Below, piece after piece: positions 63,507 through 64,000 of a stretch of 64,000 bases of DNA (its first letter is position 1; every line of letters starts with the position of its first letter). The notes below the pieces were generated by a model, which was not told the DNA's origin, made no database searches, and saw nothing but the letters and a program-made list of their open reading frames with translations. Origin of the DNA: Microcoleus sp. EPA2 (GTDB lineage Bacteria; Cyanobacteriota; Cyanobacteriia; Cyanobacteriales; Microcoleaceae); the NCBI GenBank assembly GCA_020882975.1, contig JAHRFD010000007.1, forward strand, positions 1 to 64,000. Reading direction: 5' to 3'. A program made the position numbers and the translations under genes.

Positions 63507-64000
63507 TTAAATGGTAAAATCTTCTGTGATGCTAACTTCGCCACAAGCCAGTTTTACCTGGAAATTATCGCCGATCGCACCTCTGAATTCATACATTAGC
63601 CTATTGGTAAAATGGTGTGCTTTTTCTTCCCAAAAAACTTCGCCATCTTCATCTAGGATAATTAGTTCGAGATTTTGTGGTAGAGTTTTCGATCGCACTG
63701 GTAATACCCGCAAGAAAATATTGGTTTTATCACTTCCTTCAGGTAACAGAGTGATTTCTAGCACTACGCGATCGCTATCGAGCTCCATTTTTAATTCAAT
63801 CATCTTACCAATTCTCACCCCCGCAGCGGCATTTTTGGGGTCAAGTTTTCCCAAACTGACTGCTGCTTGGCGCTTCAAGGCATCATTTTCGGTAGTTTCC
63901 CGCAAGTGTGTCAGTGCGGAAATTGCCTCCTGATTTCCAGGCTCAACGCAACCTAATAATTCCGCAGCCCGCAATTGATTGCTTTTATGGCGGCGATCGC
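63507..64000 (-). CDS. HEAT-repeat/DUF1822-like protein, C-terminal part (cut by window end)
   Basis: The frame is open to the window edge, so the N-terminus is missing. The visible part starts with HEAT-like repeats (LRAAELLGCVEPGNQEAISA, LKRQAAVSLGKLDPKNAAAG). It ends with a beta-rich domain (VVLEITLLPEGSD, LPQNLELIILDEDGEVFWEE, FQVKLACGEVSITEDFTI) that resembles the end of DUF1822 proteins. No start codon is needed within the window: the TTG at 63974 is not a convincing start. It is the first gene of the CHAT-CHASE2-DUF928 operon that is visible here. Confidence 0.6.
   Translation of the reverse strand, partial: DRRHKSNQLRAAELLGCVEPGNQEAISALTHLRETTENDALKRQAAVSLGKLDPKNAAAGVRIGKMIELKMELDSDRVVLEITLLPEGSDKTNIFLRVLPVRSKTLPQNLELIILDEDGEVFWEEKAHHFTNRLMYEFRGAIGDNFQVKLACGEVSITEDFTI

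Overview
The window looks like chromosomal DNA of a filamentous, non-heterocystous cyanobacterium of the Microcoleus/Oscillatoria/Phormidium kind. The evidence is photosystem II psbZ, the phycobilisome-degradation gene nblA, a CrhR-type RNA helicase, a mycosporine-like amino acid (MAA) cluster, many HIP1 sites (GCGATCGC), heptameric tandem repeats and several families of small dispersed palindromic repeats. The genus is an inference. No tRNA, rRNA, CRISPR array or complete insertion sequence was seen.

Layout. 0-6 kb (mostly minus strand): a small unknown gene, crhR, rimO and a tandem pair of Uma2-family nuclease genes. 6.2-10.9 kb (minus): a complete MAA sunscreen operon, mysA-mysB-mysC-mysD, with a 142-bp MITE-like repeat between mysB and mysC. 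11.5-13.1 kb (minus): a Uma2 gene, ribH, psbZ. 13.3-24.4 kb (plus): a DHH-CBS-tRNA nucleotidyltransferase fusion, a DUF2127 remnant, a Ser/Thr kinase, a small conserved protein, an ABC1/UbiB-type kinase, a PP2C phosphatase, anmK and a companion gene. 25.2-33.8 kb (minus): grpE-dnaK-dnaJ-tusA-like-rsgA, then exbB-exbD and nblA. 34.6-40 kb (plus): the type IV pilus motor genes pilB-pilT-pilC and an unknown gene. 40.1-43.5 kb: two Uma2 genes overlapping tail to tail, a saccharopine-dehydrogenase-like oxidoreductase and a small membrane protein.

The last 20 kb (44-64 kb) is a surface/protease island. It starts with a 2571-residue multidomain subtilase (DUF4114, Ig-like repeats, Thr-Pro linkers, P-domain, Calx-beta, beta-helix, VCBS repeats, Fn3). 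Next comes a two-partner secretion pair (TpsA haemagglutinin-like exoprotein and TpsB outer-membrane pore) followed by a secreted TPR-CHAT (caspase-like) protein. Facing these on the other strand is an operon of a HEAT/DUF1822-like protein (cut by the window end), a CHAT-CHASE2 membrane protein and a DUF928 protein. Two CHAT proteases that converge beside a TPS secretion system are my best candidate for an undescribed system.

A second theme is repeat invasion of coding sequence. At least three housekeeping or accessory genes (the tRNA nucleotidyltransferase twice, rsgA, the TPR-CHAT gene) appear to carry dispersed repeats in frame, so that the repeats are translated. Other copies sit between operon genes or next to start codons.
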